Origin: Candidatus Omnitrophota bacterium
GTDB lineage: Bacteria > Omnitrophota > Gorgyraeia > Tantalellales > Tantalellaceae
DNA length: 39,894 bases
Direction of reading: 5' to 3'
NCBI GenBank assembly: GCA_014728075.1
Contig: WJMG01000029.1
Coordinates: 1-39,894, forward strand
Within the stretch, counting starts at the first letter, position 1; every line of letters begins with the position of its first letter. The position numbers and the translations under genes are program-made. The notes below the pieces were generated by a model. That model searched no databases. It was given only the letters and a program-made list of their open reading frames with translations, and had not been told where the DNA came from. Of the stretch, positions 14,779 through 23,363 are shown in pieces.

Positions 14779-16623
14779 ATGAAGACCCTTATAGCGGTGG
14801 AGAACGAACAGGAGGCTCGCCGGGCTCTTGTCTGGACGCGGGAGAACCCGGAGGCCGAACCTTTATTCGTGGGTCTTTCGGAAGAGGCCCGTTCGTGTCT
14901 GGAAGACGCGGGTTTTCCGGTAAAACGCGAGTCCGATTTCCTTTCGGACGCCGCCTGCGCGGATATTGTCAGTAAAGGGTGGGAGAAAGCCAACAGATGG
15001 TTCTTATCGCCGGAGGCCCGGGAGGAGCTGCTCTTCAAGGGTGTCAATCTGGGGGAAGCCTATTCCCTGCAGCTCAATAAGTATTTCGCCTGGTTCACCA
15101 AGATGCGTATGCTCGCGGAAAAGATGATAGAAAAATCGTCTTTTGACAAGGTCCTCCTGATCGGTTCCGAAGGGGAACACCGCTCTTTTACCCTGAAGCC
15201 GTCGGATAGCGACAGGCTTATCAACGCGCTCCTGGAGGATATCTGCGGTTTCAGGAAGATACCCTTTGAAAAAGTGATGTGTGACCTTCCGGAGCGGGTT
15301 CCCGAAGCCCGTGAACCTTTGGAACAGAGGGCCAAAAGCGCCGTCAAGAGCATATTGTACGGGTCTTATTCCATTCTGAGAGGAAAGAATAAAGACCGGG
15401 GGGCTGTTGTTTTTTTCTCGGGACTCGGGAATGTCAGGGACATAATACTTAAGCTCAGGAAAAGAACAAAAAGGCCGATAGTTTTTCTTGACCTTGACCC
15501 GCAGCTGGAGAACATGCTTTTCTGCGCGCGCAGCGGGGTCTCTTACAGAGTCTTGAAGCGCGGCCCGGGGCCGCGGGGCGATTACGGGGAGGTTTTGAGC
15601 GATGAGGTTTTCAGAGCTTTCGCCGGAGTGGACGGACTTGTTCTCGAGCATGCTTTGAGCGGGCGGTTCGAGAGGTTCCGGAAATGCGCCGCGGTAGCAA
15701 AAAAGATGGTGTCGGATACTCTTGCGTTTCTGGAGGATATCGGCCCCTCACGCGTCGTTCTTGATCAGGATATGGATGAGATAAAGAAGACCTTTACGCT
15801 CGCGGCGAGGAACAGCGGTATAAGGACCGATGTCATATGCCACGGTATACCGCCGAGGACACACGCGGTAGGGTCTACTCCGCTTACGGCCGACGGCCTG
15901 ATAGTCGGAGGGGAAGGTACCCTCGGGATATACGCCGAGGCGGGCGTCGATCCCGCGAGGATCAGGGTGCTGGGGGATCCCAGGTATGACGCGATCGCGG
16001 GAGAAGCGCCGGAAATGCGCCGCGGCGGACTGAAGGAAAGACTGGGGCTGCGGGACAGCGACAGATTGATAGTTTTCGCGCTCGCGTTCCTTACCGCCAA
16101 AGGCGGCTGGTTCTACAGGGAAAGCGTTACCGACAGGTTCAAGGCGTCCATAGAATATGTATGCCGGGTCCTTTCCGGGGCTCCGGGGAACCCCTTTGTC
16201 GTACTGAAGGCGCATCCCAGGGTGGATGACGAGCAGTTCGGCATGTACAAAGACGCCGCAGAACGGTCCGGACTCAAGAGCAGGTGCGTCTGTTTGAGAA
16301 AAGAGAACATGCTGGAACTGATATCTTCGGCGGATCTCGTGGTGTCCCACTGGTCGAATGTCTGTGTGGAGTCCGCCTTTCTCGGGAAACCCTGTATAGT
16401 AGTGGATTTTCTGGGAGAGGCCGATGCGTACGATACCGTCAGCGACGGGGCCGGCCTCAAAGCGTCGGACGAGGAGAGTTTCAGCAGGGCCATGGACATA
16501 CTGCCGGAAAAGGATCTTTCCGGGGGGTACGATGCTGTGAGGAAGAAGTACGGTAACGGTCTGACCGGTAAGGCAGCCGTGAACATCGTTGAATATTTAC
16601 TGAGGGAGGAAGATGAAGGGTAA
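14779..16623 (+). CDS. Large GT-B-like protein with glycerophosphotransferase/KpsS-like C-terminal half
   Basis: About 614 aa from ATG 14779, with AAAAGGGAG upstream at 12-nt spacing; a TTG at 14767 that overlaps the previous stop is the alternative. The N-terminal 330 residues are not recognised. From about residue 350 it resembles GT-B transferases: DVICHGIPPRTHA, a linker with IRVLGDPRYDAI, then FVVLKAHPRVDDEQF, and finally SSADLVVSHWSNVCVESAFLGKPCIVVDF, where Ser/Asn and Glu would bind the donor nucleotide phosphate. Soluble. It directly follows the cyclase/aldolase/CMP-transferase block, so it could be the transferase for that block's product. The glycerophosphotransferase-like label rests on pattern only. 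Confidence 0.7.
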   Translation: MKTLIAVENEQEARRALVWTRENPEAEPLFVGLSEEARSCLEDAGFPVKRESDFLSDAACADIVSKGWEKANRWFLSPEAREELLFKGVNLGEAYSLQLNKYFAWFTKMRMLAEKMIEKSSFDKVLLIGSEGEHRSFTLKPSDSDRLINALLEDICGFRKIPFEKVMCDLPERVPEAREPLEQRAKSAVKSILYGSYSILRGKNKDRGAVVFFSGLGNVRDIILKLRKRTKRPIVFLDLDPQLENMLFCARSGVSYRVLKRGPGPRGDYGEVLSDEVFRAFAGVDGLVLEHALSGRFERFRKCAAVAKKMVSDTLAFLEDIGPSRVVLDQDMDEIKKTFTLAARNSGIRTDVICHGIPPRTHAVGSTPLTADGLIVGGEGTLGIYAEAGVDPARIRVLGDPRYDAIAGEAPEMRRGGLKERLGLRDSDRLIVFALAFLTAKGGWFYRESVTDRFKASIEYVCRVLSGAPGNPFVVLKAHPRVDDEQFGMYKDAAERSGLKSRCVCLRKENMLELISSADLVVSHWSNVCVESAFLGKPCIVVDFLGEADAYDTVSDGAGLKASDEESFSRAMDILPEKDLSGGYDAVRKKYGNGLTGKAAVNIVEYLLREEDEG

Positions 16624-18013
16624 GGTGCTGCTGGTCAATCCGCATCCGGAAGAAGTGGCCCAGACCAAATATCACTCTATGCCTGTTCTGGGTATAGGGT
16701 ACCTGGCTTCCGCGCTTATGCGTGACGGCTTCGAATGCCGGATAGCCGACGGGAAGATGGAAGGGCTTACGCGAAGGGAGATAGTGGACAGAGCCTCGGA
16801 TTTTCGCCCCGACATACTCGGGATAAGTTCGATGACCCACGATATCCTGAGAGCCCGCGCGCTGGCCGAAGATATAAAAAGAGAGATCCCCGGGGTGACC
16901 GTCCTGCTCGGGGGGCCTCACGCTACCGCGCTTCCCGAGCAAACCTTGAACGATTTTCCCTGTTTTGATATCCTCGTTCTCGGGGAAGGGGAAATAACCG
17001 TCGTGGAACTGGCGAATTTTCTTCAGACAGGCGATGAGGGAGAGGACCCGGAAATAGACGGCATAGCTTTTCGGAAAGAGGGGAAGCCGCATATCAGGCC
17101 GGTACGCGGTTTTGTGGAGGACCTTGATTCCATCGCCCCTCCAGCGTGGGAACTTTTCCCGCCTACAAAGCATTACGCCGTTTATACTTCGAGAGGATGT
17201 CCTTTCGGGTGCAATTTCTGCGTAAGGGTGCTGGGCAATAAGGTCCGTTACAGGTCCCCCGGTAATGTTATAGAGGAGCTGGAGCAGATAGTCGCCAGGG
17301 GCGGGGAATATGTTTTTTTCAGGGACGAGACATTTACGGCAAACCGGAAGCATTTTACCGAGATCTGCGAGACCATGATATCTCGGGGTATCAGTAAAAA
17401 GATAAGCTGGGGATGCACCACCCATTGCAGCACCGTTAACCGCGATGTCCTCGGGCTGATGAAAAGGGCCGGATGCGTTTCAGTGGAATACGGCATAGAA
17501 TCCGGCAACGACGAGATACTGAAGAGGATGGGCAAGAGGCTTACAAAAGATACCGCCCGAAGGGCCGTTAAAGCGGCAAAAGAAGCGGGCATAGAGACTT
17601 TCGGAAACTTTATTTTCGGGCATCCCTACGAGACAAAAGAGACCATACAGCAGACCATCGACTTCGCCACCGAGCTTAATACCACTCAGGTCAGTTTCGG
17701 GGCAATGGTGCCGTATCCGGGCACCGGGATATACCGTATGGCAAAGTCCGGGCAGGGCGGGTATAAGAACATGTCCTTTGACTGGGGTAGTTTCGACAAG
17801 TACCAGGGTGGAGCTATAGAGCTCGAATCGGTGACCAGAGAGGACCTCGCGAAAGCCCAGATGAAAGCTTTCGCTACTTTTTATTTCAGGAACATGCGAT
17901 TAGGATCGGCCTGGAAGTTCTTCTGGGAGAATAAAAGGAATATAATCTTTTACCTGGCGAGATTGTTGAAGGGAGGAAGGAGAGCCGGAGGAGAAAAGGC
18001 CGGTGATGCGTGA
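16613..18013 (+). CDS. B12-binding-domain radical SAM protein
   Basis: 466 aa. The N-terminal 140 residues look like a cobalamin-binding fold (LVNPHPEEVAQ, LGIGYLASALMRDGFECRIADG, LLGGPHATALPE), although the cobalamin-coordinating DxHxxG motif is not evident, as in many of this family. The radical SAM cluster motif is Cys196-Cys200-Cys203 (GCPFGCNFC). Downstream are SVEYGIESGNDEILKRMGK and ETFGNFIFGHPYET, both typical of the class B methylase/Elp3-like radical SAM barrel. Known relatives carry out methylations, ring rearrangements and hopanoid or carbohydrate modifications. In this position it may modify a lipid or sugar of the locus. The start overlaps the previous gene by 11 nt with GAGGGAGGAAG upstream. 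Confidence 0.88.
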   Translation: MKGKVLLVNPHPEEVAQTKYHSMPVLGIGYLASALMRDGFECRIADGKMEGLTRREIVDRASDFRPDILGISSMTHDILRARALAEDIKREIPGVTVLLGGPHATALPEQTLNDFPCFDILVLGEGEITVVELANFLQTGDEGEDPEIDGIAFRKEGKPHIRPVRGFVEDLDSIAPPAWELFPPTKHYAVYTSRGCPFGCNFCVRVLGNKVRYRSPGNVIEELEQIVARGGEYVFFRDETFTANRKHFTEICETMISRGISKKISWGCTTHCSTVNRDVLGLMKRAGCVSVEYGIESGNDEILKRMGKRLTKDTARRAVKAAKEAGIETFGNFIFGHPYETKETIQQTIDFATELNTTQVSFGAMVPYPGTGIYRMAKSGQGGYKNMSFDWGSFDKYQGGAIELESVTREDLAKAQMKAFATFYFRNMRLGSAWKFFWENKRNIIFYLARLLKGGRRAGGEKAGDA

Positions 18014-18825
18014 TGGAAACCCTGAAAGAACTTAATAAGATATGCCAGAAACCCGATTACAGGAAAAAAGGCAACTGGATGGCCAGATATGTGGTCAGGG
18101 ACGCGGCGCTCCCGCTTTCCTGGCTTCTTCTGCATACCCCCGTTACCGCAAATCAGATAACCTTTGCCGGCCTTGCCGTGGCGCTCGCGGCATGCTGCTG
18201 TTTTTCCGCCGCGGCGGATACGGCGTTCCTGGCGGGAGCGTTACTGCTGCAGTTCTGGTATCTTCTTGACCATGTTGACGGGCATGTGGCAAGATACAGG
18301 AAACAATCGAGCATGACGGGTATCTTCTTCGATTACATAACGCATCACATCGTGCATACGGGCGTTTATATCTCTTTAGGCCTCCGGGCTTATAAATTAT
18401 ACGGCGGTGTTCTTTACCTCTACGCCGGAATAGCCGCGGGACTTTCCATACTCGCTTTCAATCTTATAACGGACTGCAAATGTAAAACTTTCATCTGGGC
18501 GGTCAGGTGGAACGGGGACGCCCTGGCATACACCGGCGGAGATGAAGGCGGACCCGGGAAGGGCCGCCGGAGCGGAACCGCGCCGGCGGGGGTCTTGAAG
18601 AAGATATTTTCCTTTATGCATAAAACCTGTGAGATACATGTCGTTATGAACATCCTGACACTGGCCGCCCTGGCCCAGTTCTTTTTCCGGGGTGTTGAGC
18701 TCAGCCGACAGCTGGTCTGGGTCTATTTTTTCTTTTCTCTTATCATTTCCGTTTTTAAGATCGGTTATATCGTTGTCAGCAGGGATATCGACAGGGAGTT
18801 CGTTCGCTACAGGCGTGAAGATTAA
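18010..18825 (+). CDS. CDP-alcohol phosphotransferase-like membrane protein, last catalytic Asp replaced
   Basis: 271 aa with several hydrophobic segments. The family transfers a phospho-alcohol between CDP-alcohol and a second alcohol in the membrane. The signature DxxDGxxAR-x8-G-x3-D-x3-D is present at residues 87-112: Asp87, Asp90-Gly91, Ala94-Arg95, Gly104 and Asp108. The eighth position, usually the Asp proposed as the general base, is His112 (DYITH). It is therefore either a variant enzyme using histidine or one with altered chemistry. GTG 18010 overlaps the preceding stop (GTGA); ATG 18013 is equally possible. Candidate roles are polyol-phosphate or inositol-phosphate transfer to a lipid or glycan. 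Confidence 0.83.
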   Translation: MMETLKELNKICQKPDYRKKGNWMARYVVRDAALPLSWLLLHTPVTANQITFAGLAVALAACCCFSAAADTAFLAGALLLQFWYLLDHVDGHVARYRKQSSMTGIFFDYITHHIVHTGVYISLGLRAYKLYGGVLYLYAGIAAGLSILAFNLITDCKCKTFIWAVRWNGDALAYTGGDEGGPGKGRRSGTAPAGVLKKIFSFMHKTCEIHVVMNILTLAALAQFFFRGVELSRQLVWVYFFFSLIISVFKIGYIVVSRDIDREFVRYRRED

Positions 18826-18840
18826 AAGGGGATACGGGGT

Positions 18841-19671
18841 ATGGATAAGGATATCCGTTCAAATACCGGAGGACGCACAGATGAGCGCACCAGAAAAGCC
18901 TGGTCCGACAACTGGAGCGGACACGATGTCGAAAAGGTCATGGAGATATTCGGGTACGAAAGGGTGAAACGGCTTCTCGCGGAATTCACGGCCGTTCTTC
19001 CCGAAAAAGGGAGGATACTGGAGGGTGGATGCGGGCTCGGCCCCTGGCTTGTAAAATTGACCGAACTCGGGTACGATATGGTGGGGGTGGATTATGACGA
19101 GGTTTCGGTAAATAAAATAAAAGAATACGCGCCTCATATTCCCGTTTACGCGGCTGATGTAGAGGATATGCCTTTCGAGGACAACAGTTTCAGCGCGTAT
19201 ATGTCGCTGGGTGTTCTTGAGCATTTTTCGGAAGGCCCCGGGAAAGCCGCGAAAGAGGCTTTCCGGGTGCTCGAGGAAGGTGGCTTGTTCCTTTTAATGC
19301 TGCCTTACCTGAATTTTCAGAGAAGGATAGAGCTTCCTTTAAGAAGGATAAAGAGGAACCGGACGGTCAGAAAATTTCTGGGAAAACAGGAAAAAGACTA
19401 TTATTACGAATACTGGTTCAAAGAGAGAGAAATAAGGGACTTCCTGTCGGAAGCTGGGTTTGACATAGAAAAGATCGCTCCGGTGGACCATATCTTTACC
19501 TTTGTTTCTCTTTCCGGTCTTTTTCGCGACAGGAGCACATATGACGGTGAGAACCGTCTCGCGGTAAAGGTATCCGACTTTTTCAGAAAGTTCTTTCCCT
19601 GGCAGACCTCCAGTTCCTATATGGTGACCGCCAGGAAAAGTTCCCATAAGCAAAAAGGGAGAATAAAATGA
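18841..19671 (+). CDS. Class I SAM-dependent methyltransferase
   Basis: 276 aa, Methyltransf_11-like. Motif I is RILEGGCGLGPWLVKL, with VGVDYDEVSV (acidic residue binding the ribose of SAM), AADVEDMPFEDNSF and LGVLEHFSEGPGKAAKEAFRVLEEGG following in the expected order. No zinc ribbon, unlike the methyltransferase at 9324. A region near residues 170-240 rich in basic and aromatic residues may touch a lipid-linked glycan. Start ATG 18841 follows AAAAGGGG. The stop overlaps the next gene by 4 nt (ATGA). Target unknown. Confidence 0.88.
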   Translation: MDKDIRSNTGGRTDERTRKAWSDNWSGHDVEKVMEIFGYERVKRLLAEFTAVLPEKGRILEGGCGLGPWLVKLTELGYDMVGVDYDEVSVNKIKEYAPHIPVYAADVEDMPFEDNSFSAYMSLGVLEHFSEGPGKAAKEAFRVLEEGGLFLLMLPYLNFQRRIELPLRRIKRNRTVRKFLGKQEKDYYYEYWFKEREIRDFLSEAGFDIEKIAPVDHIFTFVSLSGLFRDRSTYDGENRLAVKVSDFFRKFFPWQTSSSYMVTARKSSHKQKGRIK

Positions 19672-20627
19672 AGCTGATGATACAGATACCGTGCTTTAAC
19701 GAGGAAAAGACATTGCCCGTGACCCTGAGGGACATACCGCGCGTGATCCCGGGAGTGGACGAGGTCGAGATACTCGTTGTGAACGACGGTTCTTCCGATA
19801 AGACCGTCGCCGTCGCGAAAGAGAACGGCGTGGAACATATCCTGGACCTCCCCGTGAGAAGAGGCCTGGCGGAGGCTTTCCGCAGAGGCCTGGATAAGGC
19901 TGTTGAAGAGGGAGCCGATATAATAGTGAACACGGACGGGGACAACCAGTATAACGGGCAGGACATCCCCGGCCTGATAGCACCGATACTCGAAAAAAAG
20001 GCCGAGATAGTAATAGGGTGCCGTGATATATCCGCTATAAGGCATTTTTCCCTGTTTAAAAAGGTCCTGCAGCGTTTCGGAAGTCATATCGTGCGCAGGT
20101 TCTCTTCGACCGATATACCCGATACAACCAGCGGCTTCAGGGCCTATTCAAGGGACGCGGCCCTGAAACTTAATGTTCTCTCGAACTATACCTATACCCT
20201 GGAGACGATAATACAGGCGGGCCGCAAAGAAATACCCATAACGCATGTGCCCGTGCGGACCAACGATAAACTGCGCGAGTCCAGGCTTATTAAGAGCATA
20301 CCTTCGTACATCATGAGAAGCGTATCCACAATGCTCAGGATATATCTGATGTATGAACCCTTAAAGTCCTTTTTCAGGATCGGTCTCATTCCGCTGGTTC
20401 TGAGCGTTATATTGTTCGCCAGGTTCCTGGTCTCGCACTTCACCAAGTTGTACGGAGGGCATGTCCAGTCTCTGATAGTGGCCTCTGCGCTGTTCATGCT
20501 CGGCTGTACCATAATGCTTATAGGTCTTCTGGGTGATGTGATATCGGCTAACAGGAAACTCAGCGAGGAGATACTTTACAGGCTCAAGAAGGCGGGGCTT
20601 TCCGGCGCGGGAAAAGAAGACCGATGA
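19668..20627 (+). CDS. DPM1-like GT2 with C-terminal membrane pair
   Basis: 319 aa. The GT2 catalytic domain (residues 1-220) has IPCFNEEKTLPVTL, VVNDGSSDKT, and the metal-binding TDGDNQY variant of DxD. Two hydrophobic stretches near 240-300 anchor it, as in GtrB-like polyprenyl-phosphate sugar transferases. Such enzymes make undecaprenyl-phosphate sugars that serve as donors on the outer face of the membrane. The GT-C-like protein at 24267 could use that donor. The gene is joined to both neighbours by ATGA overlaps. Confidence 0.88.
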   Translation: MKLMIQIPCFNEEKTLPVTLRDIPRVIPGVDEVEILVVNDGSSDKTVAVAKENGVEHILDLPVRRGLAEAFRRGLDKAVEEGADIIVNTDGDNQYNGQDIPGLIAPILEKKAEIVIGCRDISAIRHFSLFKKVLQRFGSHIVRRFSSTDIPDTTSGFRAYSRDAALKLNVLSNYTYTLETIIQAGRKEIPITHVPVRTNDKLRESRLIKSIPSYIMRSVSTMLRIYLMYEPLKSFFRIGLIPLVLSVILFARFLVSHFTKLYGGHVQSLIVASALFMLGCTIMLIGLLGDVISANRKLSEEILYRLKKAGLSGAGKEDR

Positions 20628-21289
20628 TAACATTTTCAGGTATAGACGGATCCGGCAAGAGTACACTGGCGCAGAGGACGGTGGCATATCTGAAGGGAAA
20701 GGGGTGCCGGGCCGTCAAGGTGGATGTCTATGCCGGGTCGAGTTTTCTGAGTATCGGCCGGTTGCTCGGCAGCCTGTCCGGAAAAGCCAGAAAAAGCCTT
20801 GAAAACAACATGAACTCCCCGCGGAGAGGCGCGGGAAAGGTCCTCGACCGTTCAAGGATAATATTCTTTTTTGTGGATATAGCCGTTTTCGCGATCAAGC
20901 TGGCGGTCTTACGCGTGAGAAAGATAGTCCCGGTATGCGACAGGTATCTCTACGATACCCTCGTCCATCTACGGTACCGCGGGCTTGTCGGGGAAAAGTT
21001 CTTTTTCCTTATGCTGAAACTCATACCCGGACCCGAAAAGGCTTTTCTGCTGGAACTGGACCCCGTTGAGGCGGAGAAAAGGGAAAAAGAACACCTCCCG
21101 GAGTATTACCGTTCCAAAGCGGCTTTTTACGAAGATCTTTCGGGGCCGGCCGGACTTGTCTCCGTGGACACTTCCGGGGAAAGAGATGCGGTATGGGAAA
21201 AGGTGCGCCTTGAACTGGAGAAAAAAAGGTGTTGTTCGTCAGCCGCCCCGTTTCACCCCCCTGGGATGAAGCCAGTAAGAACCTGGTAA
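20624..21289 (+). CDS. Thymidylate-kinase-like P-loop kinase
   Basis: 221 aa. Walker A loop GIDGSGKST is at residues 5-13. A DR motif in VCDRYLYDT and a lid-like region rich in Arg/Glu (EKREKEHLPEYY) resemble dTMP kinase. A long basic middle segment (about residues 40-70) and a hydrophobic stretch near 75-90 are not typical of housekeeping Tmk, and the sequence sits inside a glycan locus between transferases. I think it phosphorylates another small molecule (nucleotide or sugar) or is a repurposed dTMP kinase. The 3' end is overlapped by 61 nt by the next gene. Confidence 0.78.
   Translation: MITFSGIDGSGKSTLAQRTVAYLKGKGCRAVKVDVYAGSSFLSIGRLLGSLSGKARKSLENNMNSPRRGAGKVLDRSRIIFFFVDIAVFAIKLAVLRVRKIVPVCDRYLYDTLVHLRYRGLVGEKFFFLMLKLIPGPEKAFLLELDPVEAEKREKEHLPEYYRSKAAFYEDLSGPAGLVSVDTSGERDAVWEKVRLELEKKRCCSSAAPFHPPGMKPVRTW
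21217..21220 (+). promoter_or_regulatory. GGAG ribosome binding site supporting GTG 21229
   Basis: GGAG lies 8 nt before GTG 21229, inside the kinase-like gene. It supports the upstream start and so a true 61-nt overlap. Confidence 0.6.
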
Positions 21290-22308
21290 GGGATATGATC
21301 TCTTTCGGGGAAGGCTACGAGTTCCATTTTCTGACGGACAGGAGCGACGGCGTAGAGAGTGAAGGGGCGCGGGGTCGGAAGATCTATTCTTCCGGCAAGC
21401 TCGACCTTGTCCAGAAAGCCAGGCTTTTCCGGTTCCTTCTGAAGGAGCGCGCCGCTTTTGATCTTTATCATTTCTGTTTCACACCCGAACCGGCCACCTC
21501 GGTTATCATAAGGGCTGTGGCTCCGAAAGGAAAGACCGTCCAGTCCATACCCTACATCAGCGGACGGGCAAAGAGCGTAAAACGGCTTGTGTTCGCGGAC
21601 GCGGTTATCGTGAATTCTCTTCATTCCAGACGCGTCCTGGAGGAAGAAGGCCTTGATAACGCCAGGGTCATTTACCCCGGTGTCGATGTGGACAGGTTCG
21701 CGCCGCCGGCCGGGGAGAGGAAGCCGCCTGATCTGCCCTTTCGTTTTAACATACTCTGGGCCGGGGATATCGCTTCGGAAGAGGTCATAAAGAACCTGAC
21801 AGAAACAATTAAAAAGGTGGCCGGAACGGATGCCGCCGCGGGTTTTGTGATCGCGGTCAGGGACAGGGAAAAGGGGGACGCCTCACGGAACATGGAATTC
21901 AGGAAAGTCCTGGAAGAGGAAGGGCTGACGGACAGGGTCTTTTTTACGGGAACGGTAGAGGACATGCCGTCCCTGATGGCTTCCGTTGATATGTTCATAT
22001 ATCCTTTCGCCGAGGGTTTCAGGAAAAAGATCGACATCCCGCTGGTCATAATAGAGGCCATGTCCTCGGGCCTGCCGGTAGCGGTGACGGACGCGGTCCC
22101 CCTGAACGAGGTGTTTCGCGGGGGCGCCGGGCTACGAGTGCACGGAAGTTCGCCCGAATGTATGGCCCGGGCCGTGAAGTCTCTGCTTGAGGACGAAGAT
22201 CTGAGAAGAGAAACGGGGAAAAGGAACCGGGAAGCGGCCGTTAAGTATTTCAATGTGAAAAATAATGTCGCTGAATACGGATCCGTTTACGGGGAGTTGC
22301 TTAATTGA
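21229..22308 (+). CDS. GT4-like glycosyltransferase
   Basis: 359 aa GT-B enzyme. It starts MLFVSRPVSPPWDEASKNL, the usual first strand and acceptor loop of GT4 proteins, so the full-length GTG start is credible. The C-terminal domain has FRFNILWAGDIASEE, VIAVRDREKG, ASVDMFIYPFAEG and VIIEAMSSGLPVAVTD. The classical EX7E pair is incomplete: the second Glu is in VIIEAM but the first is displaced in the loop FAEGFRKKIDIPL. The GTG start lies 61 nt before the end of the kinase-like gene with a proper ribosome binding site. The stop forms a TTGA junction with the next gene. Confidence 0.85.
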   Translation: MLFVSRPVSPPWDEASKNLVRDMISFGEGYEFHFLTDRSDGVESEGARGRKIYSSGKLDLVQKARLFRFLLKERAAFDLYHFCFTPEPATSVIIRAVAPKGKTVQSIPYISGRAKSVKRLVFADAVIVNSLHSRRVLEEEGLDNARVIYPGVDVDRFAPPAGERKPPDLPFRFNILWAGDIASEEVIKNLTETIKKVAGTDAAAGFVIAVRDREKGDASRNMEFRKVLEEEGLTDRVFFTGTVEDMPSLMASVDMFIYPFAEGFRKKIDIPLVIIEAMSSGLPVAVTDAVPLNEVFRGGAGLRVHGSSPECMARAVKSLLEDEDLRRETGKRNREAAVKYFNVKNNVAEYGSVYGELLN

Positions 22309-23363
22309 TCAGAGAAGATCAGGCCTTTGCCGCACTACTGAATAAAATGTTGTCCGGTGAGCCTTTCGGGAGAAAGGATCTCCAGGGAGTGTTGTCCTCG
22401 TTGAAAAGGATGAAAGACAACGAGATCGAACATTACGCTCTCGCTTTGCTGGAGCGGGAGGGCTTCACCGACCGGACCGCGGAAGATATCCTGGGAGAAT
22501 ACCGTAAGCTCGAGGAAAAGGGCCTTGAGTACCTTGAGGAAGTCAGCGGGTCTTTCCGCGCAAGGGGTCTCAGGTTCTTTCCGATGAAGTCCTTCAGGTC
22601 CTATGATTACGCGGATGACGACCTCGACATAGTAGCGGTGGACCGGCGGAGAAAGAGGGAGTATGCGGAGGCCCTTAAGGAAGCCGGCTTCGAAGAAATA
22701 TGGAACGCCTCCTACAGAAGGGAACCCCTGAAAAGGTTTTTTGTAAAGGCTTCCCCGGGGAAAGAGGATAACTACCCCCGTATCCATATGCATTTTGCCG
22801 TTTCGTGGAACGGGATCGAATTCCTGGACGCCGAAAAGGTCTGGAAAAGGCTGGTTCCCGTTGGCCTTAAGGGAAAAGAGGTTTACCTGCCCTCTCCGGA
22901 GGATGAACTGCTGATAACGGCTGCCCATTCGATGTTCGAGAACTCGTACATAACCGGAGGTGAGCTTCTTCAGATGAATTCGGTTTTCAGCGGCAACAGC
23001 GCCCTTGATACCGATCATATGGCGGGTTCCGCCGAAACTTATAACTGGCGAAGAGGTCTTCGGGTTTTTCTGGAGCTTTCCGCGGCTTTTTACCGCGCTT
23101 TGACGGGTAAAGAGCTTTACTCAGGGTCTTTCGGCGGAAGAATGGGGCTTGATCCCCTCAGAGAGGTCCGGACTGCGGTAGAAGGCCCCCCGTATTTTTT
23201 TCCCGGGGAAGAACTGCTTAAGGCCTACGCCGGGAAGTTCGGGCGGGACCTTGCCGGTTTCAGGTTAAAAGCATTGCCCCGTGAAGTCTTTACTTTCGGC
23301 CTGGTCGTATGGCTGTTCAGGCGTAAAAAATATCTCAAATTCTCGAAAGGTCCGGAAAGTTGA
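22305..23363 (+). CDS. NTP_transf_5-like nucleotidyltransferase family protein
   Basis: 352 aa. The order of motifs resembles the uncharacterised nucleotidyltransferase family PF14907: a helical N-terminus, RFFPMKSFRSYDYADDD with a DxD-like acidic cluster (Asp104-106 and Asp108), then IHMHFAVSWNGIEF, and EDELLITAAHSMFENSY, where a histidine replaces the usual HLCLH-type pattern. These proteins are frequent in polysaccharide and exopolysaccharide operons, with unknown substrates. It starts with TTG in a TTGA overlap. The association with the kinase-like and flippase-like neighbours suggests a shared activity on a glycan or lipid carrier. Confidence 0.72.
   Translation: MIREDQAFAALLNKMLSGEPFGRKDLQGVLSSLKRMKDNEIEHYALALLEREGFTDRTAEDILGEYRKLEEKGLEYLEEVSGSFRARGLRFFPMKSFRSYDYADDDLDIVAVDRRRKREYAEALKEAGFEEIWNASYRREPLKRFFVKASPGKEDNYPRIHMHFAVSWNGIEFLDAEKVWKRLVPVGLKGKEVYLPSPEDELLITAAHSMFENSYITGGELLQMNSVFSGNSALDTDHMAGSAETYNWRRGLRVFLELSAAFYRALTGKELYSGSFGGRMGLDPLREVRTAVEGPPYFFPGEELLKAYAGKFGRDLAGFRLKALPREVFTFGLVVWLFRRKKYLKFSKGPES

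Noticed and set aside
20624-21289. Housekeeping thymidylate kinase (tmk)
   Set aside because: Located between glycosyltransferases and carrying a non-typical basic middle segment; only the kinase-like fold can be supported.
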